A DNA stretch of 64,000 nt from Rhodospirillaceae bacterium (GCA_006969625.1 CP030885.1:806001-870000); one strand, 5' to 3'; counted from the stretch's first letter, positions 41,529-50,608 are shown. The notes: generated from the letters alone by a model not told the origin. Numbers and translations: made by a program.

Positions 41529-43442
41529 ATGAGCCGCTTCGAAGGCCGCTTCGACGAGGTGCATCGCCGGTCGCTGGAGGATCCGGAAGGTTTCTGGGCG
41601 GAGGCCGCCGAGGCGATCCACTGGACCGAGCGTTGGGACAAGGTGCTCGACGCGAGCGACCCGCCCTATTACCGCTGGTTCCCCGGCGGCAAGCTGAACA
41701 CCTGCTACAACGCCCTAGACCGCCACGTGAAGGCCGGGCGCGGCGACGACACGGCGCTGATCTACGACTCGCCGGTCACAGACACGGTCGCCCACTACAG
41801 CTTCCGGCAGCTGCGCGACGCGACGGCGAAGCTGGCCGGCGCCATGGCGGCGCGCGGCGTCGGCCGGGGCGACCGCGTCGTCATCTACATGCCGATGATC
41901 CCGCAGGCGGTCATGGCGATGCTCGCCTGCGCGCGCCTGGGCGCCATCCACTCGGTGGTCTTCGGCGGCTTCGCGGCCAACGAGCTGGCCACCCGCATCG
42001 ACGACTGCGCGCCGAAGCTGATCCTCTCCGCCTCCTGCGGAATCGAGGGGCAGCGCATCGTCGAGTACAAGCCGCTGCTCGACGCTGCGATCATCATGGC
42101 GGTGCACAAGCCGGCGCACTGCCTCATCCTGCAGCGCCCGCAGGAGCGTTGCGAGCTGCAGGCCGGGCGCGACGAGGACTGGGACGAGGTCATGAGCGCT
42201 GCCGAGCCGCACGACTGCGTGCCGGTCGCGGCCACCGACCCGCTCTACGTGCTCTACACCTCGGGGACCACCGGCCAGCCCAAGGGCATCGTGCGCGACA
42301 CCGGCGGCCACGCCGTCGCGCTGACCTGGTCGATGCGCCACATCTACGACATCCGGCCCGGCGAGGTGTACTGGGCGGCCAGCGACATCGGCTGGGTGGT
42401 GGGCCACTCCTACATCGTCTATGCGCCGCTGATCTACGGCGCGACCACCGTAGTCTACGAGGGCAAGCCGGTCGGCACGCCCGATGCCGGCGCCTTCTGG
42501 CGGGTGATCCAGCAGCACAAGGTGGTCACGCTCTTCACCGCGCCGACGGCCTTCCGCGCCATCCGCCAGCAGGACCCCCAGGGCGAGCTGCTGGGCGACT
42601 ACGACCTGAGCCACTTCCGTGCCCTCTTCCTGGCCGGCGAGCGCTGCGACCCGGACACGCTGGAATGGGCGCAGGACAAGCTGAAGGTGCCGGTGATCGA
42701 CCACTGGTGGCAGACCGAGACCGGCTGGTCGATCGCCGCCAACTGCATGGGCATCGAGCCGCTGCCGGTGAAGCCGGGCAGCCCGACCAAGCCGGTGCCG
42801 GGCTGGGACCTCAAGGTGCTCGACCCGGACGGGCGCGAGGTGCCGGCGGGCACCATCGGCGCCATCTGCGGCAGGCTGCCGATGCCGCCTGGCTGTTTCC
42901 CGACCATCTGGGGCGCCAAGGAGCGCTACACCAAGACCTACCTGAGCGAATACCCCGGCCACTACCAGACCGGCGATGCCGGCTACATCGACGAAGAGGG
43001 TTACGTCTTCGTCATGGCGCGCACCGACGACATCATCAACGTCGCCGGCCACCGCCTTTCGACCGGCGCGATGGAGGAGGTGCTGGCCGCCCACCCGGAC
43101 GTCGCCGAGTGCGCCGTGATCGGCGTCGCCGACGCGCTGAAGGGCCAGATGCCGGTCGGCTTCCTGGTGCTCAACAAGGGCGTCGAGCGCGACCACGCCG
43201 AGATCGTCAGGGAGGTGGTCGCCATGGTGCGCGACCGCATCGGCCCGGTCGCCGCCTTCAAGCAGGCCACCGTGGTGCCGCGCCTGCCGAAGACCCGCAG
43301 CGGCAAGATCCTGCGCGCCACCATGCGCCAGATCGCCGACGGCGAGGACTTCAAGCTGCCGGCCACCATCGACGACCCCGCCATCCTCGACGAGATCGGC
43401 AGCAGCCTGCAGGGTCTGGGGCTGGCGCAGAAGCGCGTTTAA
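41529..43442 (+). CDS. prpE: Propionyl-CoA synthetase-like acyl-CoA ligase
   Basis: 637 residues from the ATG at 41529, with GGGGGAGGA 10 bp upstream. It is an ANL-superfamily enzyme: the N-terminal ACAS domain (RFDEVHRRSLEDPEGFW), the adenylation loop YTSGTTGQPKGIVRDTGGHA, DHWWQTETGWSI and the C-terminal catalytic Lys in PKTRSGKILR. The TGQPKGIVRDTGGH and HWWQTETGW blocks are those of PrpE rather than Acs. It activates propionate, or acetate more weakly, to the acyl-CoA. MeaB at 47 kb suggests propionate enters the methylmalonyl-CoA route here. Confidence 0.9.
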   Translation: MSRFEGRFDEVHRRSLEDPEGFWAEAAEAIHWTERWDKVLDASDPPYYRWFPGGKLNTCYNALDRHVKAGRGDDTALIYDSPVTDTVAHYSFRQLRDATAKLAGAMAARGVGRGDRVVIYMPMIPQAVMAMLACARLGAIHSVVFGGFAANELATRIDDCAPKLILSASCGIEGQRIVEYKPLLDAAIIMAVHKPAHCLILQRPQERCELQAGRDEDWDEVMSAAEPHDCVPVAATDPLYVLYTSGTTGQPKGIVRDTGGHAVALTWSMRHIYDIRPGEVYWAASDIGWVVGHSYIVYAPLIYGATTVVYEGKPVGTPDAGAFWRVIQQHKVVTLFTAPTAFRAIRQQDPQGELLGDYDLSHFRALFLAGERCDPDTLEWAQDKLKVPVIDHWWQTETGWSIAANCMGIEPLPVKPGSPTKPVPGWDLKVLDPDGREVPAGTIGAICGRLPMPPGCFPTIWGAKERYTKTYLSEYPGHYQTGDAGYIDEEGYVFVMARTDDIINVAGHRLSTGAMEEVLAAHPDVAECAVIGVADALKGQMPVGFLVLNKGVERDHAEIVREVVAMVRDRIGPVAAFKQATVVPRLPKTRSGKILRATMRQIADGEDFKLPATIDDPAILDEIGSSLQGLGLAQKRV

Positions 43443-43470
43443 CGCTGTCTGTGTGAGTTAAAGCTTATAC

Positions 43471-45135
43471 CTATGCCTCAAGTAATCGCCTTTTCAGATC
43501 GGATTGGCGCTCCTGATTCTTAAAAATATTCCCAGGGTATGCAGTGGAATACTCCATGTTTATTATTTCAATTAACTTCGCCAGGAGCGTGTCTGCAGCA
43601 TTGATACAGTCTATTGTCACGCTTTTGAGCTCACTATTATTTTTCAATCTAGAAATATCTACAGAATTAAATATGCAGTGTAGTAAAAATCGATTTCCAT
43701 GAACAGGAATCAATCGCTCTCGCCCTTCGAACTTGTCGGCAGCTTGCAGGATGTGCTGGTCAACCGAACGAGTGACTTGAACGAGATTCCAGAGATAGAG
43801 ACCGGAAACACTATCATTGAAAAGAGTTGTGTATGGTTCCTTCTTAATATTGCTCCAGAGGCTACTTATGTAACGTTTCGCAAAAACTGCTAGTCGTAAT
43901 TCCGACTTTGAGCAAGCTAGCGCAACAGTTGCGGTTCTTATGTCAAATCCTTGATTTGGGTTCGAAACAGAATCACCCCTACGATAAACGTAAATGATAC
44001 CATGCTTTGCTAGTTCAATTCTTAACCGCTCTTGTTGAGGGTCTTGGGATACAAAATCTATCGCAGTAAGGTCATTTTGTGTATTATTAGCTTTTGTCAC
44101 GTCTGACGAAAACTGTATCGGCGTTCCTTCAAGTGAGATAATCCGCATAAGAACCTTTGCGTCGGTTCCAGATTCTTGGGCCTTAATGAATCGTGCTATG
44201 GTTCCAACTGTTTGTGCGCCATTAATGATCGTAAGTCCCTCGACGTTGAACAGGCCAACTTCAGTAGAGCCGCCGCCCTGAGGTTGTTTTTTTATGGAAC
44301 TGCAAATTGCCGTAACACCATTATTATAGTACCAAAAGTAACCTGGATAATCGTGGAGGGTTTGTGCGATACCTTTGTTAACATCGCTATCTTCAAGAAA
44401 GTATCGCAGATTGTCTGAAAACAGAGCATTTCCATATTTCTCTGCCAGTTTAGCTAAGTCATTCGTGCTAACAACTCCGAAATAAGATTCAAATGGCTCT
44501 GTAATTCTTCCAAAATTCTGAAGCAAAATAGTTTCGTTTATATCTGGTCGGACACTTGCTCGCGCAAAGTTTATGATATCTTCTAGATTTCTCCATTCAA
44601 TTTCGATTAGCTCACTGTATGCATTTATCTTTGCGCAAAACTCTTGAGCCGATTTTTCGATGTGCTCTGAAATTTTTTGTGCACTTGTGGTTACAAACGC
44701 CACCGTAATTTTCGTATCTATATTTGTCAATGCGGCAAGAATTTCATTGTATCGTGTCTTTATATCTTCAGAAAAACCATCAAGGTTTCCGTTTATTAGT
44801 TTTTCTACACCATCCCGAAATCTATTGAATTCACTTAAAGAAACGCCACTTTCAGGGTTCTTCCGCCATTTGGCTTGGACAAAGAAAATTCTATTGTGAT
44901 TGGGGTGAACGTAAATCCCATCAACGCCTTGATCGTCTGGGCCATCCGTAATACAGGCTGCAGCTTCTGCGGGATCAATATTATTTGTATCCTGTAGGTA
45001 TAACGCCACTAAGGAGCGTGTGTGGAATGCGTCTTCGCGAAAGTTCGCGTTGGAAATATTAGAAACATCTATATGCTCGCTGTATAGATTGTTGGCTGCG
45101 CCTTCTATCTGTCTAATGACTACCGGCTTAGTCAC
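43471..45135 (-). CDS. AIPR-family protein with nuclease-like N-terminus (phage-defence candidate)
   Basis: 554 residues from a GTG at 45135 with GGAGA 7 bp upstream; longer starts would overlap the divergent neighbour. Residues 65-90 (DDQGVDGIYVHPN, then RIFFVQAKW) carry the D-x(n)-QxK pattern of PD-(D/E)XK nucleases (Asp72, Gln87, Lys89). From about 215 the AIPR domain follows: LFSDNLRYFLEDSDVNKGI, PGYFWYYNNGVTAICSS, LTIINGAQTVGTIARF. AIPR proteins occur in abortive-infection and restriction-type defence. The gene is strikingly AT-rich with codon use unlike every neighbour, so it was acquired recently. No partner methylase is present. Confidence 0.88.
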   Translation of the reverse strand: MTKPVVIRQIEGAANNLYSEHIDVSNISNANFREDAFHTRSLVALYLQDTNNIDPAEAAACITDGPDDQGVDGIYVHPNHNRIFFVQAKWRKNPESGVSLSEFNRFRDGVEKLINGNLDGFSEDIKTRYNEILAALTNIDTKITVAFVTTSAQKISEHIEKSAQEFCAKINAYSELIEIEWRNLEDIINFARASVRPDINETILLQNFGRITEPFESYFGVVSTNDLAKLAEKYGNALFSDNLRYFLEDSDVNKGIAQTLHDYPGYFWYYNNGVTAICSSIKKQPQGGGSTEVGLFNVEGLTIINGAQTVGTIARFIKAQESGTDAKVLMRIISLEGTPIQFSSDVTKANNTQNDLTAIDFVSQDPQQERLRIELAKHGIIYVYRRGDSVSNPNQGFDIRTATVALACSKSELRLAVFAKRYISSLWSNIKKEPYTTLFNDSVSGLYLWNLVQVTRSVDQHILQAADKFEGRERLIPVHGNRFLLHCIFNSVDISRLKNNSELKSVTIDCINAADTLLAKLIEIINMEYSTAYPGNIFKNQERQSDLKRRLLEA

Positions 45136-45146
45136 GATCAGTCTCC

Positions 45147-45923
45147 ATGTCATACGAAACCGCCATCGTATTGCAGTCACAAGATAACGCAACCGTGGAT
45201 AGCTGGTCGATGCTATGCCAGGAGTCCGTAAAGAGCTGGGCGGCGGCGCAGGGCTTCGGCTATCGCTTCGAGGGCGACGAGTTTCTGGAACGGGCGCCGC
45301 AGGACGTTCGGAGGCGCTACGCCGAGCGCCCCTCGACCCTGGCCGACGTCGCGCGGCTGGTCTGGGCGCGCGAGCTGCTGGAGGACGGCGCCGAGCGGGT
45401 CGTCTGGCTGGACGCCGACACCCTGGTCTTCGATCCCGAGCGGCTGGTCCTGCCGGACACCGACCACGCCTTCGGGCGCGAGGTCTGGATCGAGCCCGAG
45501 CCCGACAAACCCAACCGCTTCCGGGCGCGGCGGCACGTGCACAACGCCGTCTGTCTCTTCGCGGCCGGCAATCCGGTGCTCGACTTCTATCTGCACGCGG
45601 CGCTGACGACCCTGCGTCACCCTGCGCACCAGGGCCCGGCCCAAGCGGTCGGGCCGAAGCTGCTGACGGCGCTGCACGCCTTCGCCCAGTTCCCCTTGAT
45701 CGAAAGCGTCGGCGCGCTCTGCCCGCCGGTCCTGCGCGACCTGGCGGCCCTGGAAGGCGGTGGGGCAGGCGGCCCGGCCCTCGATCGGTTTCGCGACACC
45801 AGCCCGCCGCTGGCCGCCGCCAACCTCTGCGCCTTGCCGATGCGCGAGGAGCCGGAGGTGGTGGAGCGGGCGATTGCGGTGCTGCTGGACACCAAAGGGT
45901 CCGTGCTGAGGGCTGGCGGCTGA
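45147..45923 (+). CDS. GT-A-like putative glycosyltransferase
   Basis: 258 residues. TAIVLQSQDN begins the fold; the key region is LADVARLVWARELLEDGAER then VVWLDADTLVFD, with a DxD-type Asp89-Ala-Asp91 preceded by the Asp-Arg-containing helix seen in GT32/GT8-like enzymes. Later HVHNAVCLFAAGNP fits the acceptor region. It is divergent from the AIPR gene with only 11 bp between starts, and its first 75 bases are also less GC-rich, so the AIPR insertion may have replaced its promoter. Confidence 0.65.
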   Translation: MSYETAIVLQSQDNATVDSWSMLCQESVKSWAAAQGFGYRFEGDEFLERAPQDVRRRYAERPSTLADVARLVWARELLEDGAERVVWLDADTLVFDPERLVLPDTDHAFGREVWIEPEPDKPNRFRARRHVHNAVCLFAAGNPVLDFYLHAALTTLRHPAHQGPAQAVGPKLLTALHAFAQFPLIESVGALCPPVLRDLAALEGGGAGGPALDRFRDTSPPLAAANLCALPMREEPEVVERAIAVLLDTKGSVLRAGG

Positions 45924-45930
45924 GCCGGAT

Positions 45931-45971
45931 CCTTCGACTCGCGGACCTGCGGTCCGCGGCTCAGGATGAAG
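45931..45971. repeat. REP-like palindromic unit 1
   Basis: An imperfect palindrome beginning CCTTCGACTCGCGGACC and ending GGCTCAGGATGAAG. Its sequence matches the reverse complement of unit 2 at 45994, making an inverted pair between the GT-A gene and the convergent methyltransferase gene. It may act as a bidirectional terminator. Confidence 0.65.
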
Positions 45972-45993
45972 TTGTCTGATTGAAATCAGAAAA

Positions 45994-46035
45994 CCTTCGT
46001 CCTGAGGAGCGGGCGGTACGCCCGCGTCTCGAAGG
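45994..46035. repeat. REP-like palindromic unit 2
   Basis: CCTTCGTCCTGAGGAGCGGG, central GCGGTACGC, then CCGCGTCTCGAAGG. The central CGGGCG/CGCCCG stem is perfect. Elements of this type (TTCGAGACGC...CTCAGGATGAAGG) are dispersed in many alphaproteobacterial genomes between genes. Confidence 0.65.
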
Positions 46036-46057
46036 GCGCGCCGCCCAACTCGGCCGC

Positions 46058-46888
46058 TTACGGCTTCTGCAGCAGGGCCATGTGCACGGTGATGCGGCCG
46101 TCTTCTAGGCTGCGGCCGAGGTTGGCGGCCATGTCCTGGAAGGCCTCGCCCAGGAAGAGGTGCGGGCCCGGCGGGCGCGGCTCGCCGGCCTGCAGGGCGG
46201 CGCGCCGGCGGTGCACCCAGGCCAGCGCGTCGGCCGTGTGGTCGTGCCAGACCAGTTCGCTCAGCCCGGCCTCGGCCAGCAGCCGGCGCACCTCGCCCGA
46301 AGGCAGCAGGAACGAGCCCTCCGGCCCGCGCGCCCAGGGCACCGGGAAGTGCGGCGGGCCGTCCGGCCCGGCCATGATGTCGTGCAGCGCCAGGCGGCCG
46401 CCGCGCTTCAGCACGCGGTAGACCTCGCGATACATCGCCGCCTTGTCGGGGACGTTCATGGCGGCGTGCTGGGTCCAGACCAGATCGACCGAGTCCTCGG
46501 CCAGCGGCAGGCGGGTGGCGTCGGCGCAGGCGAAGCGGGCCTGCCCAGCCAGCCCCACGGCGGCGGTCAGGGCGGCGGCGTCGTGGCAGTAGCTCTCGGT
46601 CAGGTCGAGGCCCAGCACCTCGACGCCGCAGTTGATTGCGAGCCAGCGCGCCGGCCCGCCGATGCCGCAGCCCAGGTCGACGCAGACCGTGCCCGGCTGC
46701 GGCTTGACCATCTCGGCGAACTCGACCGTGGCTTCCGCGCCGCGCATGTGGAACTGGTCGAGCGGCGCCAGGTCGTCGACGGTCAAGCGGTCGTCGCGGG
46801 CCAAGCCGTGGGCGATGTCGAGGAGGCGCTGCGCCAGGCTGCCGGCGCGGGCGTAGTGGCGGGTGACGGTGCGGGCCGAGTCGTTCAT
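46058..46888 (-). CDS. SAM-dependent methyltransferase
   Basis: 276 residues from the ATG at 46886-46888. It is a class I methyltransferase of the sarcosine/dimethylglycine or UbiE-like type: SAM loop CVDLGCGIGGPARWLA near 78, VLGLDLTESYCHDAAAL, FACADATRLPLAEDSVDLVW and MYREVYRVLKRGGRLALHDI. The N-terminal segment (YARAGSLAQRLLDIAHG, LAPLDQFHMRG) also fits glycine/sarcosine methyltransferases. No betaine or ectoine genes are adjacent, so the substrate is open. Confidence 0.82.
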   Translation of the reverse strand: MNDSARTVTRHYARAGSLAQRLLDIAHGLARDDRLTVDDLAPLDQFHMRGAEATVEFAEMVKPQPGTVCVDLGCGIGGPARWLAINCGVEVLGLDLTESYCHDAAALTAAVGLAGQARFACADATRLPLAEDSVDLVWTQHAAMNVPDKAAMYREVYRVLKRGGRLALHDIMAGPDGPPHFPVPWARGPEGSFLLPSGEVRRLLAEAGLSELVWHDHTADALAWVHRRRAALQAGEPRPPGPHLFLGEAFQDMAANLGRSLEDGRITVHMALLQKP

Positions 46889-46911
46889 GCGCCTATCCTG
46901 CCGCGCCCGGC

Positions 46912-47181
46912 TCACGGCGCCAAGACGAGGAAGGCGAGCGTGACGAGAACCGCCGCCGCGGCGCCCCAGGGCAGGGCGGCGGTCACCGCGTCGGCCGCCC
47001 CCGTGTCGGCCCCTGCCTGCTGCCGCGCGACCTCGCCGAGGCGCATCTGCAGGCGTGCCCAGGCGGCGCCGGCCGCCACCAGCGCCGGCCCCGGCCAGCC
47101 GAGCCCCCAGCCGGCGAGGCCGGCGGCCGCGGCCAGGGCGGCGATCACGCCGAAGAAGAGCGTCCGGTCCATCTCCCCCAT
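46912..47181 (-). CDS. Small hypothetical membrane protein
   Basis: 89 residues, two predicted membrane helices: FFGVIAALAAAAGLAGWGLG with the next hydrophobic run near 10-45, and AAVLVTLAFLVLAP at the end, with a soluble linker of about 20 residues between. It starts at 47181; an ATG 9 bp later is also possible. It lies 23 bp upstream of the methyltransferase gene on the same strand and is probably co-transcribed. The family is unknown. Confidence 0.55.
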   Translation of the reverse strand: MGEMDRTLFFGVIAALAAAAGLAGWGLGWPGPALVAAGAAWARLQMRLGEVARQQAGADTGAADAVTAALPWGAAAAVLVTLAFLVLAP

Positions 47182-47260
47182 GCCGTCGGGGTGTAGCCGA
47201 GGCGGCGTCCGCGTGGAAGCGGCTTGCCCGGTTACCCCGGCTCTGCTTTGTCTGCGGGCC

Positions 47261-48196
47261 ATGAGCGAAGACCTGAACCTCGACCGCCTGCGCAGCGGCG
47301 GAAAGCCGGAGCTGGCGCGTACCCTGGCCCGGCTGGAACGCACGCCCGAGGCGCCGGAGGTGCTCGCCCTGCTGGCCGAGGTCGAGGCGGCGGCGCGCGG
47401 CCAGACCGTCGGGCTGACCGGTCCGCCGGGGGTCGGCAAGTCGACCCTGACCGGCGCGCTGATCGCGGCCTATCGCGACTCGGGGCGCACGGTCGGCGTG
47501 ATCGCGGTCGACCCCTCCTCCAAGCGTTCCGGCGGTGCGCTGCTGGGCGACCGGGTGCGCCTGGCGAGCAACGCCGGCGACCCCGGTCTCTTCATCCGCT
47601 CGATGGCGGCGCGCGACCGCCTGGGCGGGCTGGCCGAGCAGACCGTGGCCGCCATGGTGCTGATGCGCGCGCTGTTCGACGTGGTCCTGATCGAGACGGT
47701 CGGCGTCGGCCAGTCGGAGACCGACGTGGCCGGGGTCGCCGACACCGTGGTCTTCTGCGTGCAGCCGGGCAGCGGCGACTCCCTGCAGTTCATGAAGGCC
47801 GGCATCGTCGAGATCCCGCACCTGGCGGTGGTCACCAAGGCGGACATGGGCGCCCCCGCCCGCCGGGCGCTCGCCGATCTCAAGGGGGCGCTGGGCCTGG
47901 CCGAGGCGGAGGCGGGCTGGACGGTCGCGGCGCTGGCCGTCTCGGCCGAAACCCGCGAGGGTATCCCGGGCCTGCTGGCCGCGCTCGACGGTCACTATGC
48001 CTGGCTGCGCGACACCGGCCGGCTGGAGGCCCGGCGCCGGGCCCAGGCTTGTGGCTGGCTCGCCGAGGCCCTGCGCGAGCGCTTCGGCACCGCCGGCCTG
48101 AAGGCCGCCGGCGACCTCAGCCTCGCCGAGGGTGAGAGCCCCTTCACCCGGCTGGCGGCCGTGGGCGCGGAACTGCGGCGGCGGTTGGAGGTGTGA
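47261..48196 (+). CDS. meaB: MeaB/ArgK methylmalonyl-CoA mutase-associated G-protein chaperone
   Basis: 311 residues. A SIMIBI-class GTPase: P-loop LTGPPGVGKSTL near 55, VIAVDPSSKRSGGALLGDR, switch DVVLIETVGVGQSETDVA and base-specificity TKAD. It guards and reloads the B12-dependent methylmalonyl-CoA mutase. The mutase itself is not in the window, but cobB (B12 synthesis) and prpE (propionyl-CoA supply) are, which fits a working propionate-methylmalonyl route in this organism. Confidence 0.93.
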   Translation: MSEDLNLDRLRSGGKPELARTLARLERTPEAPEVLALLAEVEAAARGQTVGLTGPPGVGKSTLTGALIAAYRDSGRTVGVIAVDPSSKRSGGALLGDRVRLASNAGDPGLFIRSMAARDRLGGLAEQTVAAMVLMRALFDVVLIETVGVGQSETDVAGVADTVVFCVQPGSGDSLQFMKAGIVEIPHLAVVTKADMGAPARRALADLKGALGLAEAEAGWTVAALAVSAETREGIPGLLAALDGHYAWLRDTGRLEARRRAQACGWLAEALRERFGTAGLKAAGDLSLAEGESPFTRLAAVGAELRRRLEV

Positions 48197-48276
48197 GATC
48201 TCGTCTTTAGAACATATTACGAACATGATGCACTTTTGATATGCTTGTCTCGATTGCGGCGCTTGGAGGGTCTGAC

Positions 48277-48831
48277 ATGATACGGTTGAACCAAACTGTG
48301 GGTGCTTCGCACAACAGCCTGGAGGAGGATGTCTGGGCCCTGAAGCACGGGCTCGGCGAGCTCGGCTACTATCGGCCCAATCCGGCCAGCGGCTGGCACC
48401 GCTACCCGGACCACGAGATGATCCAGGCCGTCCAAGCCTTCCAGAAGGACGAGGGGCTGCAGGTCGACGGCGTGGTCAAGCCCGATGGCCCGACCGTCAC
48501 GCGCCTGAACGCCACGGCCGAGCGCAAACGTCGGCGTGAGGCGCGGCGGCGGCAGCAGGAAGGAGATCGGAGGGCCGCAGCCGAGCAGGCGGAGCGCGAA
48601 GCGCGCATACCCTCGGCGAACGAGTTGCGTGATCAAGCGGCGCAAGCTCGAACGCGGGAAGAGGTCGCGCGGTATCTCGCCCTTCGGCTGCAGCGCGGAG
48701 CCCCGTCGCACTGGCCCTTCGACCAAATCGAGAGGGATCTCGACCAGAACCCCGCCGGAGCTATCCGGATGTTTGAGACTTTCGTGCGGAATCCAGACGT
48801 GCCTTCATTCATCCGGCGGGGTGGGAAGTGA
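48277..48831 (+). CDS. Peptidoglycan-binding-domain protein
   Basis: 184 residues from the ATG at 48277, with GGAGGG 7 bp upstream. Residues 1-75 form a PG_binding_1-type three-helix domain (VWALKHGLGELGYYRPN, MIQAVQAFQKDEGLQVDGVV). Then comes a highly charged coiled-coil-like helix (RKRRREARRRQQEGDRRAAA). There is no signal peptide, which is odd for a wall-binding domain. Its stop overlaps the next start (GTGA), so the two products are probably made together. Confidence 0.72.
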   Translation: MIRLNQTVGASHNSLEEDVWALKHGLGELGYYRPNPASGWHRYPDHEMIQAVQAFQKDEGLQVDGVVKPDGPTVTRLNATAERKRRREARRRQQEGDRRAAAEQAEREARIPSANELRDQAAQARTREEVARYLALRLQRGAPSHWPFDQIERDLDQNPAGAIRMFETFVRNPDVPSFIRRGGK

Positions 48832-49622
48832 CAGTGCGTCACGGTGTCTTGCTTTGGCTCGCGATCGGCATCCTCGTCGGCGCAGCTGGGTATGGGCGCG
48901 CCCAAGACCGCGTAGGAGAAGGTTCCGCTGTCGCTGCCGCACTGGACAAATGGCTGTTCGCTGGCGAGGAGGAATTCTACCGGGTGGGCGACCGTGTTCT
49001 GCGCTACCCCGAGAATGTCGACTTGCCCGTCGTCTTCTCCTCGTTTCTGGCCCCCGACCCGCTATCGACCGCGTCCGCCCTTGACCAGGCCGAGAGCCTG
49101 CAAGCGCTGTTGCACCAGATCGGCCCCGCCCTAACGAACGTCGGGCTCTTGCCGATGAAAGTCCGTGGGCTGGAGGAAGAGGCAGAGACTCCGCGTGGGG
49201 TCGTACGGGTCTTCCTCGCGCCCCCGAGCTTGCGTTTGCTTCCGGCCGGACCACTGGCAGGATACGAAGCTGTGGTCGAGGCGGCAGAAGCTATACGCTG
49301 CGTGACGTTCCAGTCAGTACCGTATGCGGAACGCCACCCAACGGCCGAGGACCGTCGGTGGCGCCTTGTCGGAGCCACGATCAGGATCGATGCAACCCTG
49401 CCGCTTCCGCGCTTCGAGGACTGCCTGTTCCGCTCGCTGCTGATCGCGCTGGGGCTGCACCACAGCGAGCGCCTGGCGTTCGACCCGGCGCCGCTGACGC
49501 CCGAGGAGCGGGCCGAGGCGCTGGCCGTGCTCTCGCTGGTCTACCACCCCGAGGTCGAAAGCGGCATGACCCGCGAGCAGTTCCTGGCGGTGCTGCGCGC
49601 GGAAGGGCTGCTGGCCGAGTAG
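48828..49622 (+). CDS. Secreted DUF2927-like protein
   Basis: 264 residues from a GTG at 48828, overlapping the previous stop. A signal peptide (VLLWLAIGILVGAAGYGRAQ) sends it to the periplasm. The C-terminal half (IRIDATLPLPRFEDCLFRSL then LIALGLHHSERLAFD) resembles DUF2927 proteins, where a Cys and a Gly-Leu-x-x-Ser/Asp segment are conserved. The function is unknown. Translational coupling to the peptidoglycan-binding protein suggests a joint envelope role. The match is by motif only. Confidence 0.55.
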   Translation: MTVRHGVLLWLAIGILVGAAGYGRAQDRVGEGSAVAAALDKWLFAGEEEFYRVGDRVLRYPENVDLPVVFSSFLAPDPLSTASALDQAESLQALLHQIGPALTNVGLLPMKVRGLEEEAETPRGVVRVFLAPPSLRLLPAGPLAGYEAVVEAAEAIRCVTFQSVPYAERHPTAEDRRWRLVGATIRIDATLPLPRFEDCLFRSLLIALGLHHSERLAFDPAPLTPEERAEALAVLSLVYHPEVESGMTREQFLAVLRAEGLLAE

Positions 49623-49625
49623 GAG

Positions 49626-50513
49626 CTAGAAGCTCGCCCAGGCCGGCTTCTCGGGCGTTAGCTTGGCCTCGCCGGCGGTCAGTTCGGCCTCCAGCGCATC
49701 GAGGCGGATGAGGGCGAGCGCGGTATCGCCGGCGGCGCTGCGGATCTCGCCGACCTCCTTGCCGTCCGCCTTGGTCACCGGGGTGCCGGGCTCTGGCGTC
49801 GGGCCGCCGAGGCGCACCGGCAGCAGGCGCTTCTTGACCAGGCCGCGATACTTGGTGCGCGCGGTCAGCTCCTGGCCCATGTAGCAGCCCTTTTGCCAGT
49901 CGACGCCGCCCAGCTCGTCGAAGCCGTTTTCCAGCAGAATCGCCTTTTCCACCTGCATGTCGCGGCTGCCGTCGGGGACGCCGTGGGCGATGCGCGCCTG
50001 CTCCCAGGCGATCAGGTCGGCCGGCGCGGCGTCCAGCTCGGCCAGCGCCGGCTCCAGGGCCGCGCGCGGCAGCAGGGCGCGCAGCCCGAGTTCGCTCAGC
50101 CGTGGATCGACGAACAGCGCGCCGCCGTGGAACGGCTTGGCCGCGCCCGGCTCGGCGGGCAGCCCTGCCGCTTCGGCCGCACCCGCGCCCCAGACGACGA
50201 GGCTGGCCATCGCGTCGGTCCGGTCCGCCAACTCGACCTTGCTACGCAGCTTGAACATCTTGAGGCGCTTGGCAAGGTCGGCGCGCCGCTCCGCCTCGCA
50301 GTCGAGCAGCAGCACGCCCTGGACGCCCTCGGCCAGGAAGAAGTCGTGCAGATACTTGCCCTGGGGCGTCAGGAAGGCGGCCCAGATCGCGCGCTCCGGC
50401 GCGACCTTTTCGACGTCGTTGGAGACGATGCCCTGCAGGAAGCTGCGCGCGTCCGGTCCGCTCAGCTCCAGGATGCCGCGCTGGTTCAGAACGTGCGCCG
50501 ACAGCTCGCCCAT
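49626..50513 (-). CDS. ygfZ: YgfZ/GcvT-like folate-binding protein
   Basis: 295 residues from the ATG at 50513. It carries the signature KGCYMGQELTART with the conserved Cys210, and the GcvT-like beginning LNQRGILELSGPDARSFLQGIVSNDV. YgfZ helps maintain certain Fe-S enzymes (e.g. MiaB) in a folate-dependent way. Length matches alphaproteobacterial members. It is convergent with the DUF2927-like gene, 3 bp apart. Confidence 0.92.
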   Translation of the reverse strand: MGELSAHVLNQRGILELSGPDARSFLQGIVSNDVEKVAPERAIWAAFLTPQGKYLHDFFLAEGVQGVLLLDCEAERRADLAKRLKMFKLRSKVELADRTDAMASLVVWGAGAAEAAGLPAEPGAAKPFHGGALFVDPRLSELGLRALLPRAALEPALAELDAAPADLIAWEQARIAHGVPDGSRDMQVEKAILLENGFDELGGVDWQKGCYMGQELTARTKYRGLVKKRLLPVRLGGPTPEPGTPVTKADGKEVGEIRSAAGDTALALIRLDALEAELTAGEAKLTPEKPAWASF

Positions 50514-50608
50514 CGCCCCATGTCTCCTCGTCGTTGCGTCGCCGTCGCAGATGGGAAAAGCCGGGCGTCTTGGCAAGCCGCACGGCGGCTGCCATACAGC
50601 GCGCTGCC

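Noticed and set aside
46058..48226. Continuous 722-codon minus-strand protein
   Set aside because: Only the part up to 46888 matches a methyltransferase; the rest is antisense to meaB and low in complexity.
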